Of a stretch of DNA of 64,000 nucleotides, positions 1 to 12,884 are shown piece after piece. Each line of letters opens with the position of its first letter. Position 1 is the stretch's first letter. The stretch comes from Bolinopsis microptera (Eukaryota; Ctenophora; Tentaculata; Lobata; Bolinopsidae), in contig NC_087079.1 in assembly GCF_026151205.1 (NCBI RefSeq), positions 15,314,445 through 15,378,444 of the forward strand, in the 5' to 3' direction. The notes below the pieces were generated by a model. That model was not told the DNA's origin. It saw only the letters and a program-made list of their open reading frames with translations, and did not search any database. A program made the position numbers and the translations under genes.

Positions 1-67
1 ACTCTGCTGCGACTGACTATTAAGTTAGTAAAGTGCGGAGAATATTGAAGAATATTTTGAGTCTTAC

Positions 68-1251
68 CTTGATAGCTATCTCCCCTCTAGACTCCAGCTC
101 GTAGCCTCCGATCTTTGAGAGGGCATCGTACGCGTCGTCACTCATGTGAATCTTAAGAGGAAGACCGTTAGATTCCATCCTACTTGCGGTGTTGACGGTG
201 TCTCCAAAGAGGCAGTAACGAGGCATCTTCAGTCCTACCACTCCGGCACACACTGAACCTACAGAAATGTTCATTATTACGACGGGTTTTCCGTTTTAAC
301 ACGAGGAAAGTGAAGCTGGTATACGGTATAATATACCAAAGTCCGCGACAAGAGTTCAAAATTAGTTTACACTTCAGGTGAAACAGACGGACAGCCTGGT
401 AGTGGTAATGGGAAGGTTATTACCAGTGTGCAATCCTATCCTCAATCTGAGCTGAACATCAGGTTTGTGCCTCACTTTGAACTTCTTGACGAAGTTAAGA
501 AAGTCGAGACTCATATTGGCTATCTCAGCGACGTGTCTGTTTCCATTCCGGACGGGCAGGCCACTGACTACCATGTACGCGTCCCCGATTGTCTCCACCT
601 TGTACACGTCGTGACGTTCTACTATACCGTCAAACAGACTGTATAGGTCGTTTAGTAGATCCACAACCTGTTGAGGAGGTAAGCCATAAGGTAAAGGAGT
701 TATCAAAATAAAGATAAGTTCGTGAAAATAGTAGATTCAAGATTCAACTTAGGAGATAATGTGACTGCTAAAGGTTAATTAGTAAATGAAGTGTATCGAT
801 GGATCAGAGAGAAGGAGGGGAGCAAATTGTTGTAACCTGGAATGGTGTTGATTGAGAGCTGAGATCTGTAAATCCGACAATATCTGAGAAATATATCGTA
901 ACTTCATCATAAGCCTGAGGGGCGACTGGCTCTCCTTGCTTCAGTTTCTCTGCTATCGGCCTGAAGATAAGTAGTACCTGTTATTATACTAGAGAGTTAT
1001 TATTTTTGTATGACCGGCTTAATCAGGAATAGGGAGAAAGTGACAATTAAACAAATAAAATTGGCAACCAAAGGTTACGGACGAAATTTTAAATTTCAAA
1101 ATTATCTTACTTCGGAAGCATTCTACATAGAAGGTTGTCAGCTTTTTCTTTCTCGATGGCAAGCTGTTCACTCCGCTCAGCAACCAATTCCTCAAGGTTA
1201 TCAGTGTATTGTTCCATCATTTTTATCATTCGATCAGTTATTGATCTCTGC
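68..1251 (-). CDS. Guanylyl cyclase receptor: coiled linker and class III cyclase domain (exons 15-18, incomplete)
   Basis: Exon 15 (1111-1251) encodes the helical dimerisation linker with [20 protein letters not shown] and ends at NLLCRMLP. Exon 16 (837-960) has FSDIVGFT with the first metal-binding Asp. Exon 17 (424-667) has [17 protein letters not shown], giving the second Asp and the guanine-selecting Glu. Exon 18 (68-258) has [19 protein letters not shown], giving the guanine-selecting Cys and the transition-state Asn and Arg. The Glu/Cys pair marks a guanylyl rather than an adenylyl cyclase, and all visible catalytic residues are intact. The final strand(s) and stop are outside the window; bases 1-67 are intron. 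Confidence 0.95.
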
Positions 1252-4200
1252 CTAAAATATAAAAGCTGTTACCCACCAAGTTCTGTCATTGTCTACGAGA
1301 AGTATAGTAAATATCTAAATCCCTTAATATATATAAGTTAATACTAAAGCTCTAAAGGTTATGAAAGGTGTAGACCAGCTGTCACCCATGTTGTGCTCGC
1401 CAAGTAAGCAAGTAGCAATATCCATTAACCCAAAAGGGCATAACGGCTTTTGGCACACAAAAAACACGCAATTGTAACCAGAAATGTTAAGTAAGACGGT
1501 TACTAAATACTAGGGTTGTAAATTGACCAAACTCAAAAATGGGAACAATGCAAGAATGGAAGAGCGGGACAAAATAAAAGAGAAAGCCATAGAGATAAGA
1601 TACGGTGTATCTGCTATTTCATCAACTACGAACATTTTAGTGCAGTTTTGAAAATAAGATCAACAGAAGAGGTTCCTTTTATAGCAGCCACCCAAATGAA
1701 GTCGATGGTACTCATCATTCAAGTGGCTTCAAACTAGAATGTAGATAACGAAATGCTGTGTCCTTCTTACAAGCTGGATGAAAATGTTCCAAAATTAATC
1801 GTCTTACCGTCCACTGTGATTGTAAAGCGAATAAATTTATGTGACATCGTTTCGGGCACAGTATTACAAATTAAGGCGTTCGGAGGGCATATATATTTTT
1901 GAGGGATTATCTGAAATCAATCTTTCAAAACCCCCATTAGAATTTATTTTGTTAAACGGAGTAGAGGAATTCAACTAAAATCTTACTTTTGAGGTTGAAG
2001 GACGTGTAAGAAAGCTAGAATCTTGGGGAAGTCGGGTCTTGACAAGGGCTGTTCATCCCAACACATTTTTATTAATTCAGCAAAACCTTCAGTACATTCC
2101 AGCGGCATGTCAGGACGGAACGGTGGCACATATCCTTCCTGGACCTTCATCACTATCTCTGAAAAAGGGATTAATGATCAGTCGATTTGCTTTACAAACC
2201 ATTTTTACAAGACAAGTTTTCAAAGAGTGTTAAGATCTCACGACGTGATCTGGAGTATACAGTTATAAACTGTATGTTAACTGTACCTTTAGCAGAACAA
2301 TTTACATCTCCGTATGGAGTATTTTTCGACATGATCTCCGATACGATAATAGCAAAAGAGTAGATGTCTCCCTTCTGAGATCCGATCGCTCGTTCTGGGA
2401 TTGTTTCTCTTTGTCTCAGATGCTCTGGAGCCATCCATAACATATCTGATGAGGAATGAGGACATTTATTATTCATTATTCATTCATTTTCCAACTAATT
2501 TAACGATTGCAATGTCTAACCTAAATTCGCTGTGACCCTCAATATCGAGACCGTATATATATAGAGCCTTATGAAATTCTTGTAAATTAAAAATGGCCTA
2601 AACTTACCAAAGAATTTCCCATCTTCTGATTTGAGGGGATCTACTAAAGCATATGAAGACAAGAACTTCCTTAATCCATAATCTGTAAGCTTTAGCACCC
2701 AATGAGAATCAATTACACAGTTGCAGGACTTTAATCGACCGTGAAACTTTATAGGTGAGTTGTGTATAGCTTGCATACCCTGTAAAGCATTATCGTAAAT
2801 TATGAATCCCGATTCTACCTCATTTAGCATTCAAATGAGTAGCTATTTTCTTTTTCTCATAAACGTATTTTTGAGTGCCAAAAACTGAAACTATCTCAAC
2901 AAACCTTGCAAATGTCGAATATAAAGCTCATCTTGAACATGTCATCCAATTTGAGGTTTGAATCAGAGAGGACATCCTGTAGACTTCCTTTGCGATAGTA
3001 AACAGAAGCAAGGAAGAAGTTGTCTGGCACCTCGACACAGGACCCAATGTAGGGATTCAGATTCTGGTGGGTCAGTTCTCTGACCTGTGGTGAATAGAAC
3101 GTGTTTAGTCGCAATGTGCACTTCACAGATGTGAGTATAATTTTAAACTAAGCAGGAGATAATACCATGCACCTTAGAATACACTGTCGAAAAGAATTCA
3201 AACAAGGTTTTATCTATTGATATATAAATATAACTAAGATATAACTTGGTTAATACCTGCTTGAACTCTAGAATTATCTCATCTGTAACAGTGAAGTACT
3301 TAATATCAGTGTTGAGATACTTCAAGAAGGTGGGATTGTTCTTGTAGTACGCGACAATACCATGGTTGAGAGTGGCATCAGATGCTGTAGACATTCGGGA
3401 CATGCTCCGATCGACTGACCTGAACCTGCAGAACAATGATTTTGGTCAGATTAATCTACGTAATTGGTCTTATATTACAGGACACAGTGACCATTTGCAT
3501 AGCAGATTTGTGCAAATAACAACTAAAATCTATTGGAATCTTTTATTTGCCGGGAAGAATCATTTTGAATGGAGGTTGGTAGAAATGCAAGAACTATGGT
3601 ATATAAAGAGATCGTCATACCTGCCGGATTGCGCCGCGGCGTCCTTGAACTCAACATCGCAGCTTCGGATCTTCCAGAGACACCGATCTTGTAATCGCTG
3701 AACCTTGTTCCTCCACAGAAGAAAGACAATAAGAACTGATACAATTACCAGGAGGGTTACTCCTATAGGCAGGGTCACCAGCAGGATTGTTTTCTGAATA
3801 TCAGGCTCCGTACACAGTTCTCTGCCATCACCACATGCTGAAGGTGTGTTCTGCGGAGGGATAAGAGTTAATTAATTAATTAATTTGTAAATCGACCGTA
3901 CCTTATTATTGTCAGCCAGAATTACGGATTTATGTGAATAAATAAGGATTTTTCTAACGTAAGATTATAGGATTTTTACTAAAGGGCTGTAATTATGAGT
4001 GCAATCAATCACAACTTTTTATCTCCAAATGATTCAAATAATAGTAGTATGAAATAGAAATAGAAATCGTATCTTCTGAGCGAAAATGTATGGGTGGTGC
4101 ATGAAACTTTGCTGAGATTGTCCTTAATAGGAACCTATTTAATTGCGAATAATCTCTTGTGTTACATGCTGTGTGAATTTGATTATCATTCTAATCCTAA

Positions 4201-7200
4201 TATTAATAATATCCCATACATCAATGGGCTAATCATTCATTAAAATTTGGTACGGGATTTGAAATCGAAAGAAGATTCGATAATCAATTTTAATTAATTG
4301 TGTGACCAAGTGAAGATTAATTAAGGGTCACTTGGTCACTACTAGGCTTTTATTTACATACTGGGCCTACAGTAGTATAATCCTGGATCAAAACCTGTAG
4401 ATAAAATGTCGGATTTATCACCAATGTGTTAAATAATGGGACATCCAGAAATGTTACACTATGGGATAAAAATGACAAAGGCCTCCTTAACAACTGCCTG
4501 TGTGGAACCATTACGTAAATATACAGACTAGAACGAATTACGGTTTCGGATATGTACACTGTCCTTATATAAGTATATAACAACGTTTCTAGTAACAAAC
4601 TTCTCTTGCATCTAATAACCGTTTAAAATTAACGATTTGGTTCCATTTGAGTGCAGTCAAATAAAAAGTACTTCCAACTTACATCCGAACCGTCGTTCCA
4701 CTGAAAAGTGGCGTCCTGAACCAACTTTAGCTTGCCAGTGGAGTCCGTCTCAAAGATAGGGACCAAGTAGATGGTGCCGTCCACAACTTGAGCCTGAAAC
4801 ACTTCCAAAGAGGTCTTCCTGTCTGCATTAGCATCAAACTTCACTTGTCCTGATGCTCCCTCAAATAGGTCCAGTGTTGATATTACCTAAAATATCAAAA
4901 TTTAGTGAAGATTAAGAAGAAGTTTAGTTATCATGTTTGCGATCCGCACCTGAGAAGTAGCTATCATCCGTATAAAGACTGAAAGTTTAACTTGCGAAAT
5001 TATTTTCTTCAAAACAGAATGAAATCATTGAAATCAATCGCACGCCCATTTAGTAATTTTTGTGCACATGATGAGATAATGAATTCATACATTAAACTTC
5101 CTGCTCTACTGCTTCACAAACCTGAGCCATATTTGTTCCGTTCTTAATGAGTTTCTTAGCACCGGCCTCTTTTACTGCCAGCTCTTGCGAATCGTTCTCT
5201 AAGTAGTAATCATCTTTGATCTTTTTGGCTGCCATAGCGTAAGTCAGTAGTGAGTCGTACAGAGTCGCACTGTACACGTCTAACTGAGGAATTAGTAAAG
5301 TAATTAATCTTGCTAATTTGAATTTCAACACTTGCACCCTCGGTACCCTTGGTTTCGAAAGCCCTTCAAATAATACCTTATGAAATACCTTACCCTGATT
5401 CAGAAAATAAGCTAGTGAAGATTCTACCGGACAAACTTACAACGATGTCGGGTTTTCCTGTGATCTTGCGAACGTTATTAGTCAGATCTTGGAACATGGT
5501 GTTGTTGGGATTCTTCTGACTGAGCGATAGTAAGCCCCTGGTGTACTTTTGTGTGTCTGGAAGGAAGGCATAGTGATTAATCAAACAAAAGTTTAATCAA
5601 ATAAAGTATACCGACGGCTGATTTTAGTTTTGACACAATGGTAACCAGACCTATTAGTTTATATAACTGTGTGTTTGCCCATCATTAACGTTATTAAAAT
5701 ATAAGCATAAAATATTTGTCAACTCTCCAAATATTCTCTGCATGTCCATACCTAAATCTGAATTTTTACGATATCATCGATTTTATAATTTATTCGAAAG
5801 CAATGATTCCAGGGCAAATCTCCAACCTACCATTCTTAACCGTGGCTGTGGTCACTTCAAGTGAGATAAAAGCGCTCTCTTTAAAAGGGAAAGATGGTGT
5901 AGAGTGAGCGGTCTTCAAGAAAAGGATAACATCTGAGTCGTAAGCCAGGATCATGAACACTGAAAATAAAAATAAAATGAATTAAGGTGTTTATATCCCG
6001 CTCTCATATTATGATAAACAAACCAACACAAGGAAGGTTGCTAAACATACCAGAGTGGCATGCTGTGAAAGCTGTGCACAAATATCACATACAAGAACGT
6101 GGCTGGATTTACAGTCTTTCTCAGCTCTATAGATGAGTATGAAATACATATTTATGTCATCGGAAATCAGATTGAAGTTGATGTGGTAACTATGGTAACT
6201 ATGGTAACTGTGGTAACTATGGTAACTATAGTCACTATGGTAACTATGGTAACTATGGTAACTATAGTCACTATGGTAACTATGGTCCTACCTCTGACTT
6301 CATCCTTGCATTCTTTAAGAATATCTTTAGCAGTAGCCTCCTTCTCAGTAGCATCTGCAGTGTCGTCGAAATACCACACTTTGTAACACACGACTTTGAA
6401 TCCGTCCGGCATTCTGTCGTTGGTTTCACCCTCAAAGGCATTTTCTAATGTCTTCTTCAATTCGGCAGCAGCTTCCTGTGCAACAAGTTATGAATGTGGG
6501 TTTCTATTTTATAGGCTGAGCTCTTTATTAATAAAGTTACAGACATACTTCCGTATCACTTCTATGGTTCAAGAACCCTTTATAATTGTCGAGCCTATTT
6601 ACTAAAGATTCCAAATTTCAACCGTAAAAGGATTCAGTATTAAGGAAACATTGAAACACTTGAAGTTTTTAAAGAAATAAATCTTATAAAACTCCACCTC
6701 ATACAGGTTGATATTTCTGTAGATAATCCCAATCCGTTCCCAGCCCATGTGATCGACTATAGTAACCATGGGGCCACCGTTGGCACCGACACTGCTCACA
6801 GTTCGAGCGAATGTAGAGTACTCCTTTTTGTTACTCAGACTGTCCAGCGTGCAAGCATACGAGATCTGAAGTTTAGATGGGATTTTAAATATTTAATTAC
6901 CCAAAAATGACAGATAGTTACTGCAATGCCGACCATCTATTAATAGCTGGTCGGCATTGTAACTTTGTAGTTGCCCGCAAAATACTTGACAAATTTAAAC
7001 AATCCATAAATGTAGTAACAGTCTTAAACATGAGTTTAATTTGAATTAACGTACCATAGGTATATCGAAGCCTTCTTTGGAGGCGATGTAAGCAGTGTTC
7101 TTACAGACTTCAGAGCACCCGGGTCCAATGAAACCGTCCACCCTGGCACTGAAAACATTTAGATTAATATCAACAAAACATAACACATCTTTCGATTGAA

Positions 7201-7581
7201 AATGTTACAACCCGAAGCAAACAAACAGTTTAGACTTATTTAGATTTGAATCCCCCCGACGGTCCACATAACGGACTATTTCCGTCCTTCCATAACAACT
7301 TACTCCACTCCATCGCTCTGATCCACGTCCACCACCCTACGAGTACTCTGTATCAGCCCCGTCTTGGTGTTACACTTTGCGTGAATGTACTCTAACTCTA
7401 TCTTTATCCCCTGGTCCCTCAAAATGTTATCTCTGGCGTACTCGAGCGTCTCATTTGCCTTTATCGGCCACACTTGGTTTTCTTCCCCGACTTCTAGGAT
7501 AGCCCCGACTTTGAAGGATAGTTCAGAGAGGAGGGGAGAAGGGAGGAGGAGTAGGAGGGTGGAGAGGAGTGTGCACATCAT
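68..7581 (-). CDS. Receptor-type (membrane) guanylyl cyclase, natriuretic-peptide-receptor-like, 18 exons, 3' end missing
   Basis: Single-pass receptor expected to make cGMP from GTP when an extracellular ligand binds. I joined 18 exons (7304-7581, 7055-7148, 6698-6865, 6292-6475, 5831-5959, 5441-5556, 5122-5283, 4683-4886, 3621-3850, 3257-3425, 2905-3084, 2608-2818, 2287-2445, 1987-2158, 1111-1251, 837-960, 424-667, 68-258). They have GT-AG ends and matching phases throughout, giving 1052 codons with no stop. Order: signal peptide, ANF-receptor region (to ~445), membrane span (~465-490), pseudokinase (~515-820), coiled linker (~822-865), cyclase (~866 on). The start is one of two adjacent ATGs at 7576-7581, followed by a Leu-rich signal sequence. 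The last ~30-50 residues of the cyclase should lie left of base 1. No frameshift or stop is seen, so the gene looks functional. Family assignment is very secure; ligand and subfamily are not. Confidence 0.95.
1987..3850 (-). CDS. Guanylyl cyclase receptor: transmembrane segment and kinase homology domain (exons 9-14)
   Basis: Exon 9 (3621-3850) has a short juxtamembrane stretch with two Cys, one hydrophobic span of about 25 residues (ILLVTLPIG...LIVFLLW), then basic residues marking the cytosolic side. Exons 10-14 give a protein-kinase-like fold: [14 protein letters not shown] around an exon joint, [13 protein letters not shown] in place of the catalytic loop, LTDYG in place of [19 protein letters not shown] and [12 protein letters not shown]. 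The catalytic-loop Asp (HRD) is replaced by HGRL, so this is the usual inactive kinase homology domain that regulates the cyclase. The start of exon 12 (2818) rests on a weak pyrimidine tract and was chosen by phase. Confidence 0.93.
4683..7581 (-). CDS. Guanylyl cyclase receptor: signal peptide and ANF-type ligand-binding region (exons 1-8)
   Basis: Exons 1-8 encode about 445 extracellular residues. Exon 1 carries the signal peptide (a run of Leu, then PSPLLS) and the first lobe. Exon 2 holds the family motif [11 protein letters not shown]. Exon 3 has [11 protein letters not shown] and FARTVSS, then the GW-containing strand. Exon 7 has [17 protein letters not shown], and exon 8 has a G-V-K-FD-A-DR segment; both are typical of the end of this periplasmic-binding-protein fold. 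All boundary phases agree. The exon 3 donor is read as GAG|GTGGAG, a weaker site than the others, because it is the one that keeps the phase. The region is known in this family to bind peptide ligands; the particular ligand cannot be read from sequence. Confidence 0.92.
6183..6290. repeat. 9-bp tandem repeat at the 5' splice site of intron 4
   Basis: About a dozen copies of GGTAACTAT with single-base variants (AGTCACTAT, GGTAACTGT). On the gene's strand the array starts within a few bases of the exon 4 donor (GT at 6290-6291), so the repeat lies right at the start of the intron. Confidence 0.9.
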
Positions 7582-9479
7582 GGTTTCATGGTGGGTGGTA
7601 GGGAGATGGTTCTTGCTGCATAATACACCCTACACTCATGTGGAACTTTATCAATATGGGATAACTAGAACAATGTTTCTAAATATTTTTTACTCAGTTA
7701 TGTAACAGTAGCAGTTTATAAAATTTCCTCCAGATGTGGTAGTATAGAAGAGAAAAAAAAGGCCATGTCAGAAAAACAACCCATCAAAACTAAGAATCAA
7801 ACTAGATAAATAGCGCGTCAACCCGCTTAAGAAGGTTTACATAAGAAGATGCTTGGTGAATACTGCATAGGAAACTATAGAAAAGAACATATTTAAGGAG
7901 TAAGAAAATGCAAGCTAATTATGCAATCCGGAAAAAGGTGTTACCAACCAACTGGTCACCAATTAGAATAGTCCATTAGACTATTTCCCAGCAGACGGCT
8001 CGTCCGTGTGTCAGACGATGAGAGAGATTAACAGCAATTAAAACAAGTTCTTTAAATCCTTATATTATGTAAACAAGATTTTGTGAAAGTTAAAAGAAAA
8101 AAGAAAGGTCACAGACGGTCACATGAGGTCTGAAAACAATTTAAGCATGCTAATTACCCGTTCTAAATGCTTATGAAAATACTTCATAAATCTTTAAACT
8201 CTGTTTTAACTGCTTCAAAGACCAATCGGAGCAGACTCCAAATGATTCGGTTGTTAATGTTATTGGATAAAAGTAATCATCATCAACGTATATCCTTGGA
8301 TACGTGGTTCACCAGCATGAAGAAAACGTGATAAAATCTTAACTCTGTATGTTTTCAATGCAAACAGGATTTGTAACAAGCTAATAGAAGAATGTCCGGA
8401 TACGTTTTGCCACTTGGAGTTAGCAAGAGTTGCTATAAAGTACCAGCTCGTCTAAACAAAAGTCTTAAACGTTTTAAACTTCCTAACCGCAACCAAAACA
8501 TTTCCAATGATGGCCCCTTGTGGCAGAATCGTAAGCTGTGACCTGCCTTGAATTGCTCCAGAGACCTATCACAAGGATTATAACGATATTCAACATATAC
8601 ATAATAATATGATATATAATATATGCGTGTCAATAGAAGTAGAACCAATCATCAGCAAGAGGGTCATGCAGATTCGACAATAAAGCGTTTATCTAAAGAC
8701 GTTCTCGGGAAGCTGCCGCCAGTTCTGTGTGCACTTACACTAGTGTGGTTGTTAATCAAGGTCAGATTTGAAACGAACGAAGAAATAATAAAAATAAATA
8801 AATGGATTTTACTTTGGTTCCTCAAAGTTCATTTTCCGGTAAATTGTTCGAATATTAAAGTACCTAACAAAGTAACAACGAAGTATTTAATGATCTTAAA
8901 ATGTATTTATTTATTAAAATAATTATATAAATAATTGAATAGATATTATACTGGTTCCACGAAGTCCAATTCAGTCGGGTTTATTGTCTGGGAATTTCCT
9001 TGAAAGTTAATTGACAGTAACGTATTTAATTATTTAGAAATTTACTAATTTATTATTTATTAAAGTCCTATTCAGTCGAGTTTATACTTCATGGCTGTCA
9101 ACAAAAAGGCTGACAACCCAGAACGCGTCCAACAGGTTCAACACTAGTGCTCAAGGGAATAATAAATAGTTTAATTTTTACGAAAAAGCCGCTAGTACGC
9201 TGATAATTCCTTCCAGCACAGAAATTAAAGTAAACGGTAAAGTAAGATCGCACCTATGCTAATATTTGGAGCACAAAGGGTGCAGATGTGACTTTTTTCG
9301 GGTTTTGTTGACACTTGTAAAGAAATTGTGGAGTTCCGCAAATCTTTTCGACTCCATAATAAGATAATAGGAATCCATTTATTATTGCTCGATAAATTCC
9401 GTTCGAGCAAATATTACGTGTTTGGAGTCGAGTGTTGGAAAATAATAGTGACTATATCAGCATCACAACAAATAGAAAC
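7582..9479. other. Intergenic, no recognisable gene
   Basis: AT-rich sequence upstream of the guanylyl cyclase. Short open frames on both strands (for example 8433-8922) show no family motif, no Ig, kinase or RT signature and no convincing exon-intron structure. I see nothing else. Confidence 0.5.
7711..7724 (-). promoter_or_regulatory. Possible TATA-like element upstream of the guanylyl cyclase start
   Basis: On the minus strand the bases read TTTTATAAACTG about 130-140 bases before the ATG at 7581. Spacing suits a core promoter with a short 5' leader, but the DNA is AT-rich and such words arise by chance. Weak call. Confidence 0.2.
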
Positions 9480-9841
9480 AATGATGATTTAAAGATCTAT
9501 AAACTATCTATACTGGGGTTATTTCTAATGAGGCACTCTATGCTCGTTGTTATGTCACTCCCTTGTCTGTGAGAGTCTCTAAGTTTCGATGGAGAATGTT
9601 AGGACATATCTTAAGAGGACAGGAAGACTCACCAGCATACACCTCTATGTTATTTGCTATAAATTCTGATATTTTTATGGAAGGGAGACGGGGTAGACCA
9701 TGTTTAAACTTATTAGATGTTATTAGAAAAGACTTGACTAGTAGAAATCTTGATATTAGACTTAAGAATTTGACTGATTTCGAAGACCTTAGATTTTTAG
9801 CTTTAGATAGGGAGGAGTGGAAGAAGTTAGAGGATGGTTGA
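9480..9841 (+). pseudogene. Fragment of a non-LTR retrotransposon: C-terminal end of a reverse transcriptase ORF
   Basis: The frame ending at the TGA 9839-9841 contains RWRMLGHILRG, GRRGRPCLNL and LDREEWKKL, the order typical of the last ~100 residues of many non-LTR reverse transcriptase polyproteins (R-WLGH-hR, then RGRP, then DR--W). A related reading in another frame just upstream (about 9480-9520, IYKLSILG then VISNEALYARC) implies a frameshift. No RT core or endonuclease is found upstream, so this is a 5'-truncated, decayed insertion. Which clade it belongs to cannot be said from the tail alone. Confidence 0.75.
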
Positions 9842-12560
9842 TGTTTTTGTTTTCTTTTTTATGCGTTTTGATATCTATAAGGTGCCTAGGATGCTCTTTT
9901 AAAGAGATATTTCGTACTTTGAAAGATTTACTACTATAAACATAAGGTGCCCGGCACGATGTTCCCGATTCTACCTCGAATAAAAAACCCATAAAAGGCA
10001 AGTTTATTCGAGATATTCCAGTTGAAAACTTCAATGTCAGTAAATTTTTGAACAGCCTCCATAGTGGTAGTAATAGTAGTAATAATAGTCCATCGCAACA
10101 AAGTTAAATCGCTTATTAACTCCCCTTAAATATGGGAGCGGCCAACTGAAACTGATACTTCCAAATTGAGGTTCAGAATTACAGCCAGGTAGTTATTGAA
10201 TTCAATGGCAGTGACGATGAAACTTAAATAATTCCTTTCTAGTGAATCTGAAGTCATCATAGTAACTCGATTGAAGTAATGTAAATTTGTATTAACGATT
10301 CAATAAATTGTATGGACATGTTGAAAATCTGCAACCTGAACGGCGAACAAAGACATAAAAATCTTGATATCTCTTCAGTCTTCAGTTGAAATCAAATTGG
10401 GCTAATGGCCATGTGAACCATCGAACTTTTCACCATTCAGCTCTAAAAACAATTAAATTAATTTTCACTGCAAATCAACAAAAAGGTTGTGATCCAGGTT
10501 TTAAACAAAAGCGTCTTTAGTCCTGAGAAGTGAGGCACATCTACCACCCATAAACGAAAACAATTAAATTAATGAATATAAATTTAAAACAAAAGGTTAA
10601 GTCAATTGTTTGGACGAGATCAAATTGAACTGATGACAATGGAAGCCATCGAACCAATTAAAATTCAGGGTATTTTCTAAGAATAATTTCATAAAACATA
10701 AAACTATAATGAATGTGAACAAAAAGCTTCTGCTGAATCAAAAATGCCGTCTTCGTTTGAAGTGAACCAACCTTAATCAAAACACAATATAAGCAAACAA
10801 CTAGAAATCGACAGTGAGACGACAGATTTTATCTAATATCTTCTTGAACGGTTTAAATACAATCTGAAGCAAATATCTATTCCTGCTAAGCCATTATACT
10901 TGACAAAGATCAAGTTTTTTTAAGCAGGAGGAAGTTTTGCTTCTATTATTCCTAAATCAAATTAAAAGCGAATGATAATGCACCAAAAGCCATAATTAAA
11001 GCTTTAAAGGTAAGACCACAGAATATCAAATACATATTGTACTGCAAGGCCTCAAGGACTGTTCCAAATCAGCTTAGTTCACAGAATTTCAAGTACAGAA
11101 GGTGTTGGAAAGACAGCCTCAGCTCAGGACGACTTAGTTCACATAACATGATGAACAGTACGTGCTGCTCCTGCTCAGGACGGACCACTGTCCACCAGGT
11201 ACCTGAACAATACAGAGTAATCATCATCACCACCTCAACACAATGCTCATTAGCACTTCATCCTCAGTAAATACGATAAGCTTCCTAGGATACATATCTT
11301 AGGATACGTTTCTTGTTATCCAGCGCGAGAGGAGGAAACACTGTGAGGAGAGCTGGAAAGATGCCGTATTTAAGGAAATCTGGCGAACAGAGATAACGTG
11401 ATCATAATTAGAACTAATAGTATATTTGATACCGATTTCATAATCATTAATCACCTTCCAAACTCGGCATAATTCTTCAATTATTATTAGATCCGTTCAT
11501 ACCAGGCCCGACAGTCGTTTAAATCGCAACAAAATCTACCGAAAAACGAGGGAACATTTTTGAATTAAATTGATGAGATCTCGAGAATGACAATGCCCAA
11601 AGGCTTGAACTCTAATTACTAATCCATCAACTAAATGCTCGGGTTGGTGTTAATTCAACCGGAAAAATCTTGACAAAGCCAGAAAATGATCGCGCTGAGC
11701 GTCACTGTAAAATAAGTATGAACTTTCTTGGTACTGTCAGCGAAATATGGCATATTTCTAAGCACCAGGTTAAACTGAAAAGGTTCAAGTTTCAAAACAA
11801 TGACACAAACTCAGCTCGGAGAACAGTAGTAAAACTTGCAGCTGTGTCTGGACTAATACAGTAGTATTAACATTAGTATTTCTGACATACCAAGAAGAAA
11901 ATCGACTGAACATATCGCGAAGCTCCACCAAAACGCAACTATCTCCAACAAATAGCAGAAGAGCAGCTGCCGGCTCTTGACAGTATCGCATAACAATAAT
12001 CGCAGTAAAAGACTGACGAGCTCGGGCACACTCGTACAGCCCGAACAGTGCTTTAACAGAGGATTGTGATGTGTCACGTGATGCCCATATAAGGAGTTGT
12101 ATCACGTGATCTACCCTCACTACAGAGGATTAGACAGCATGCTAGGAGCTGCAAACCTCCCGGTACAAAGCCATATTAGGGCTACATTTCTGTTATACCG
12201 AGCTATATAATACATCAGTAATCTCAATCTTCTTACTAGATATGTACTTATATATATGAAGATATCTCCGTGTAGATCTGAAGTTTTGGGTGCAAATAGT
12301 TGTTCTCAAAGGATCCGATAAATTACAGGTGTCGGAGCAGGGTAATTATGTAGACAGAGCAGAGTATACCAGCGCAGATAATCGGGAGGTTACCAGATAT
12401 AAAAGTGGGTAAATACTTAACAAGCCGGGATGTTGACAGTTGTAGTTGGAGTAACCACGCGATTAATACCACCACAAGACTGCAAAATCTTGTTACTATA
12501 CTAGTATATATATCGGGCAAGAAACCGTGATGAGAGGTGGACCGGTGTGCACCTGGGTGA
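9842..12560. other. Intergenic, no recognisable gene
   Basis: AT-rich DNA with only short unsupported open frames (11037-11270, 11670-12120). I could not fit any as an exon of the flanking genes and saw no repeat longer than a few bases. Confidence 0.45.
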
Positions 12561-12562
12561 CA

Positions 12563-12861
12563 CCCTGCCTGGTGATAGTAGAACTGTTAGTAATCTTCCT
12601 TTTTAAAGAAATCCTGCCTGGTGATAGTAGAACTGTTAGTAATCTTCCTTTTAAAAGAAATCCTGCATAGTAGAACTGTTAGTATAAATCTTCCTTTTTA
12701 AAGAAATCCTGCCTGGTGATAGTAGAACTGTTAGTGATCTTCCTTTTAAAGAAATCCTGCCTGGTGATAGTAGAACTGTTAGTGATCTTCCTTTTAAAGA
12801 AATCCTGCCTGGTGATAGTAGAACTGTTAGTGATCTTCCTTTTAAAAGAAATCCTGCATGG
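12563..12861. repeat. 48-bp minisatellite, about 6 copies
   Basis: Units begin CCTGCCTGGTGATAGTAGAA and end in a TTTTAAAGAAAT run; the period is 48 bp with one shortened copy near 12661. Variation is mainly AGTAATC/AGTGATC and the length of the T/A run. Because 48 is divisible by three, repetitive open frames appear on the minus strand; I regard them as by-products. Confidence 0.95.
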
Positions 12862-12884
12862 CAATACAAGAACCTAATGCGTTT

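Noticed and set aside
6099..6460. Open frames running through the 9-bp repeat next to receptor exon 4
   Set aside because: The repeat part is intronic: exon 4 ends at 6292 with a good donor, and the open frame is a product of a period divisible by three.
12651..12869. Repetitive minus-strand proteins across the 48-bp minisatellite
   Set aside because: The period is a multiple of three, there is no flanking coding sequence, and two different frames are open at once.
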